A DNA stretch of 15,073 nt from an uncultured Fusobacterium sp. (GTDB lineage: Bacteria; Fusobacteriota; Fusobacteriia; Fusobacteriales; Fusobacteriaceae), in assembly GCA_900542625.1 (NCBI GenBank), contig UQOH01000050.1, positions 1 through 15,073 on the forward strand, given 5' to 3'. A program made the translations under genes and the position numbers. Positions within the stretch are counted from its first letter, which is position 1. The number at the start of each line of letters is the position of its first letter. Below, one piece after another: positions 14,228 to 15,073 of this stretch. Below the pieces are notes generated by a model. That model did no database searches, had not been told where the DNA came from, and was given only the letters and a program-made list of their open reading frames with translations.

Positions 14228-14285
14228 TTCCTGTGCCTCCCTAACCCTTGTTATAAAGAATGATATAACATCATTACAGGAAATG
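14225..14285. repeat. 10-bp perfect inverted repeat around the transporter promoter
   Basis: CATTTCCTGT (14225-14234) and ACAGGAAATG (14276-14285) are exact reverse complements, 41 bp apart. One arm includes the transporter start codon; the other covers the promoter spacer and touches the -35 box. Since the second arm lies upstream of the expected transcription start, DNA-level action such as a repressor pair is more plausible than an mRNA hairpin, unless transcripts read through from the upstream gene. Confidence 0.6.
14259..14275. promoter_or_regulatory. Possible operator over the transporter -10 box
   Basis: AATGAT and ATCATT form a 6-5-6 dyad that covers the -10 hexamer at 14262-14267. 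Its size and position suit binding by a dimeric repressor. No regulator gene is next to it in the window, and the protein that would bind is unknown. Confidence 0.35.
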
Positions 14286-14289
14286 TCAA
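14262..14289 (-). promoter_or_regulatory. Promoter of the EamA transporter gene
   Basis: A consensus -35 TTGACA (14284-14289) and TATATC (14262-14267) are 16 nt apart, with TGT before the -10 box as an extended element. Initiation would fall near 14255, giving a leader of about 28 nt that holds the GGGAGG site. Confidence 0.62.
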
Positions 14290-14301
14290 TTTTTTTATGC
14301 T

Positions 14302-14949
14302 TTAATTTTCTAACTCTTTTCTTACCTCTTCTGAAACAATTTCAAAGTTATTATAAAAATCAGCAATATGTATTCCATCTACAAGACCATGATGAACCAA
14401 TAAAGACAAAGGCATATATATTCTTCCGTTCATCTCAAATTTTTTTCCAAAAGTTATTCTTGGATTACTGTCTGCCGGAACAGGAACCGGCTGTGCCAGT
14501 GAAGTATAAGTTATCCAAGGAAGACTTGATACAAAAAATAAAGCTCTGCTGTCTGTTTCATCTTCCAACCCGCCTTTCAGTTTTGCCTCTTCCTGTTTTA
14601 ACTTTCCTATTTTTACATACTCAAAATAAGGCATATTTGAATCAAGTTCACAATAAACATATGTTCTGTTTTCCAATGCCACTGTGTGAGATGTTTTACA
14701 GTTATCATATTCTATAATCTCTCCTTCATCATTTATTCTTCTTCTGATTTCAGGAACTCTGTTAGCAGCTTGTGAAGCTATATAAAGAACAGTTAAAAAG
14801 AAAGGCATATTTTTTTCTTTTCTCAATCTTTCAATTTCTGTTATATCAACATTTGATGTAATTCCTACATAGGGAAATGCAAGTTTTTTAAAATATTCAA
14901 AACCAGCTTTTCTTTCATAGGTTTCCATATCTATTTTCTTAAAATTCAT
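14302..14949 (-). CDS. Chloramphenicol acetyltransferase-family protein
   Basis: This 215-aa protein has the length and pattern of type A chloramphenicol acetyltransferases, trimeric cytoplasmic enzymes that use acetyl-CoA. FEYFKKLAFPYVGITSNVDIT (17-37) matches the family N-terminus, SLPWITYTS (142-150) the substrate-site Ser region and HHGLVDG (186-192) the catalytic HHxxxDG, with His187 as base and Asp191 as its structural partner. Whether it acts on chloramphenicol or another hydroxyl acceptor cannot be told from sequence. The ATG is preceded by AAGGAG. It has its own near-consensus promoter just after the 5S rRNA and no clear terminator, so it may read into the transporter gene. Base composition does not stand out as foreign. 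Confidence 0.88.
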   Translation of the reverse strand: MNFKKIDMETYERKAGFEYFKKLAFPYVGITSNVDITEIERLRKEKNMPFFLTVLYIASQAANRVPEIRRRINDEGEIIEYDNCKTSHTVALENRTYVYCELDSNMPYFEYVKIGKLKQEEAKLKGGLEDETDSRALFFVSSLPWITYTSLAQPVPVPADSNPRITFGKKFEMNGRIYMPLSLLVHHGLVDGIHIADFYNNFEIVSEEVRKELEN

Positions 14950-14979
14950 CCCTTCTTCTCCTTTTAATAAGATACTAAA

Positions 14980-15008
14980 ATTATATATTATTTTTCTCTA
15001 TTTTTCAA
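14980..15008 (-). promoter_or_regulatory. Promoter of the acetyltransferase gene
   Basis: TTGAAA (15003-15008) and a perfect TATAAT (14980-14985) are separated by 17 nt. Initiation near 14973 gives a leader of about 24 nt with an AAGGAG site. It lies right after the 5S rRNA terminator tract. Confidence 0.78.
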
Positions 15009-15016
15009 TTATCTTC

Positions 15017-15029
15017 AAAAAATAAAAAA
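15017..15029 (-). terminator. T tract ending the rRNA operon
   Basis: Directly after the 5S sequence the minus strand reads six T, one A, then six T. The terminal helix of 5S rRNA, whose 5' strand is outside the window, or the 5S 3' domain hairpin could supply the stem. Function as a terminator is inferred. Confidence 0.5.
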
Positions 15030-15073
15030 GATTGGCAAGTTCCTATCCTCCCAAAGGGCTGCCCCCTAAGTAC
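15030..15073 (-). rRNA. rrf: 5S ribosomal RNA, 3' part (cut by the window edge)
   Basis: Read on the minus strand, the last 44 bases contain GTACTTAGGGGGCAGCCC, then TTTGGGAGGATAGGAACT and TGCCAATC. The GTACT-GGGGG-CCC-GGGAG-TAGG pattern is that of helices IV and V of bacterial 5S rRNA, and TGCCAATC is the 3' strand of helix I. About 70 nt of the 5' part are missing. A 16S-23S-5S operon presumably lies to the right. The exact 3' end is estimated. Confidence 0.9.

Noticed and set aside
14225..14285. 10-bp inverted repeat as an mRNA switch hiding the transporter start
   Set aside because: The upstream arm lies in the promoter spacer, before the expected transcription start, so the normal mRNA would not contain it. 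Only read-through mRNA could fold this way.
234..14949. Frameshifts or truncated genes
   Set aside because: All complete genes reach normal family length with expected terminal motifs. The only apparent N-terminal oddities (ftsA, murD, gmhB) are resolved by choosing starts after their Shine-Dalgarno sites.
1..15073. A novel multi-gene system, prophage, insertion sequence, CRISPR or defence island
   Set aside because: Every sizeable frame on the coding strand belongs to a known family, all ten cluster genes are housekeeping, and there are no transposase, integrase, direct repeats or spacer arrays. I do not see an undescribed multi-gene system here.

Overview
The window is AT-rich and every recognisable gene lies on the minus strand, so transcription runs from the right edge to the left. 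Peptidoglycan and division genes sit with gmhB (heptose phosphatase, implying a lipopolysaccharide outer membrane), and a 5S rRNA, a C-minus ribosomal protein S18 and strong AGGAGG ribosome-binding sites are present. Together these suggest a diderm of low GC content, most likely Fusobacterium. That assignment is inferred from gene content and order, not from a database comparison.

In transcription order the layout is as follows. (1) The 3' end of a 5S rRNA at the right edge. (2) A chloramphenicol-acetyltransferase-like gene with its own near-consensus promoter. (3) A 10-TM EamA-type transporter with a promoter overlapped by a dyad, ending in a hairpin terminator. (4) gmhB. (5) A ten-gene dcw-type cluster, murF-mraY-murD-murG-murC-murB-ddl-ftsQ-ftsA-ftsZ, packed with gaps or overlaps of a few to about 70 nt and preceded by an internal promoter. 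(6) rpsF-rpsR with a consensus promoter, a 5' leader hairpin and a terminator. (7) A long-chain flavodoxin. (8) A strong terminator at the left edge that may end a short non-coding RNA.

The dcw block supplies the cytoplasmic steps of peptidoglycan precursor synthesis. MurB and MurC make and extend UDP-MurNAc, MurD adds D-Glu, Ddl makes D-Ala-D-Ala and MurF attaches it. MraY and MurG then build lipid I and lipid II. FtsQ, FtsA and FtsZ form the division machinery. The genes mraZ, rsmH, ftsL, ftsI, murE and ftsW, which classical dcw clusters often carry, are absent from this stretch. murD and murG overlap directly where ftsW usually sits.

Three gene starts are moved here to ATG codons placed just after a Shine-Dalgarno sequence that an upstream-extended frame would swallow: ftsA, murD and gmhB. 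All complete genes look intact. I found no mobile element, CRISPR array or tRNA, and no convincing undescribed multi-gene system. The best leads are small: a candidate sRNA at the left edge, a hairpin between mraY and murD, the operator-like DNA before the transporter, the rpsF leader, and departures from consensus in MurG, flavodoxin and the FtsZ tail.
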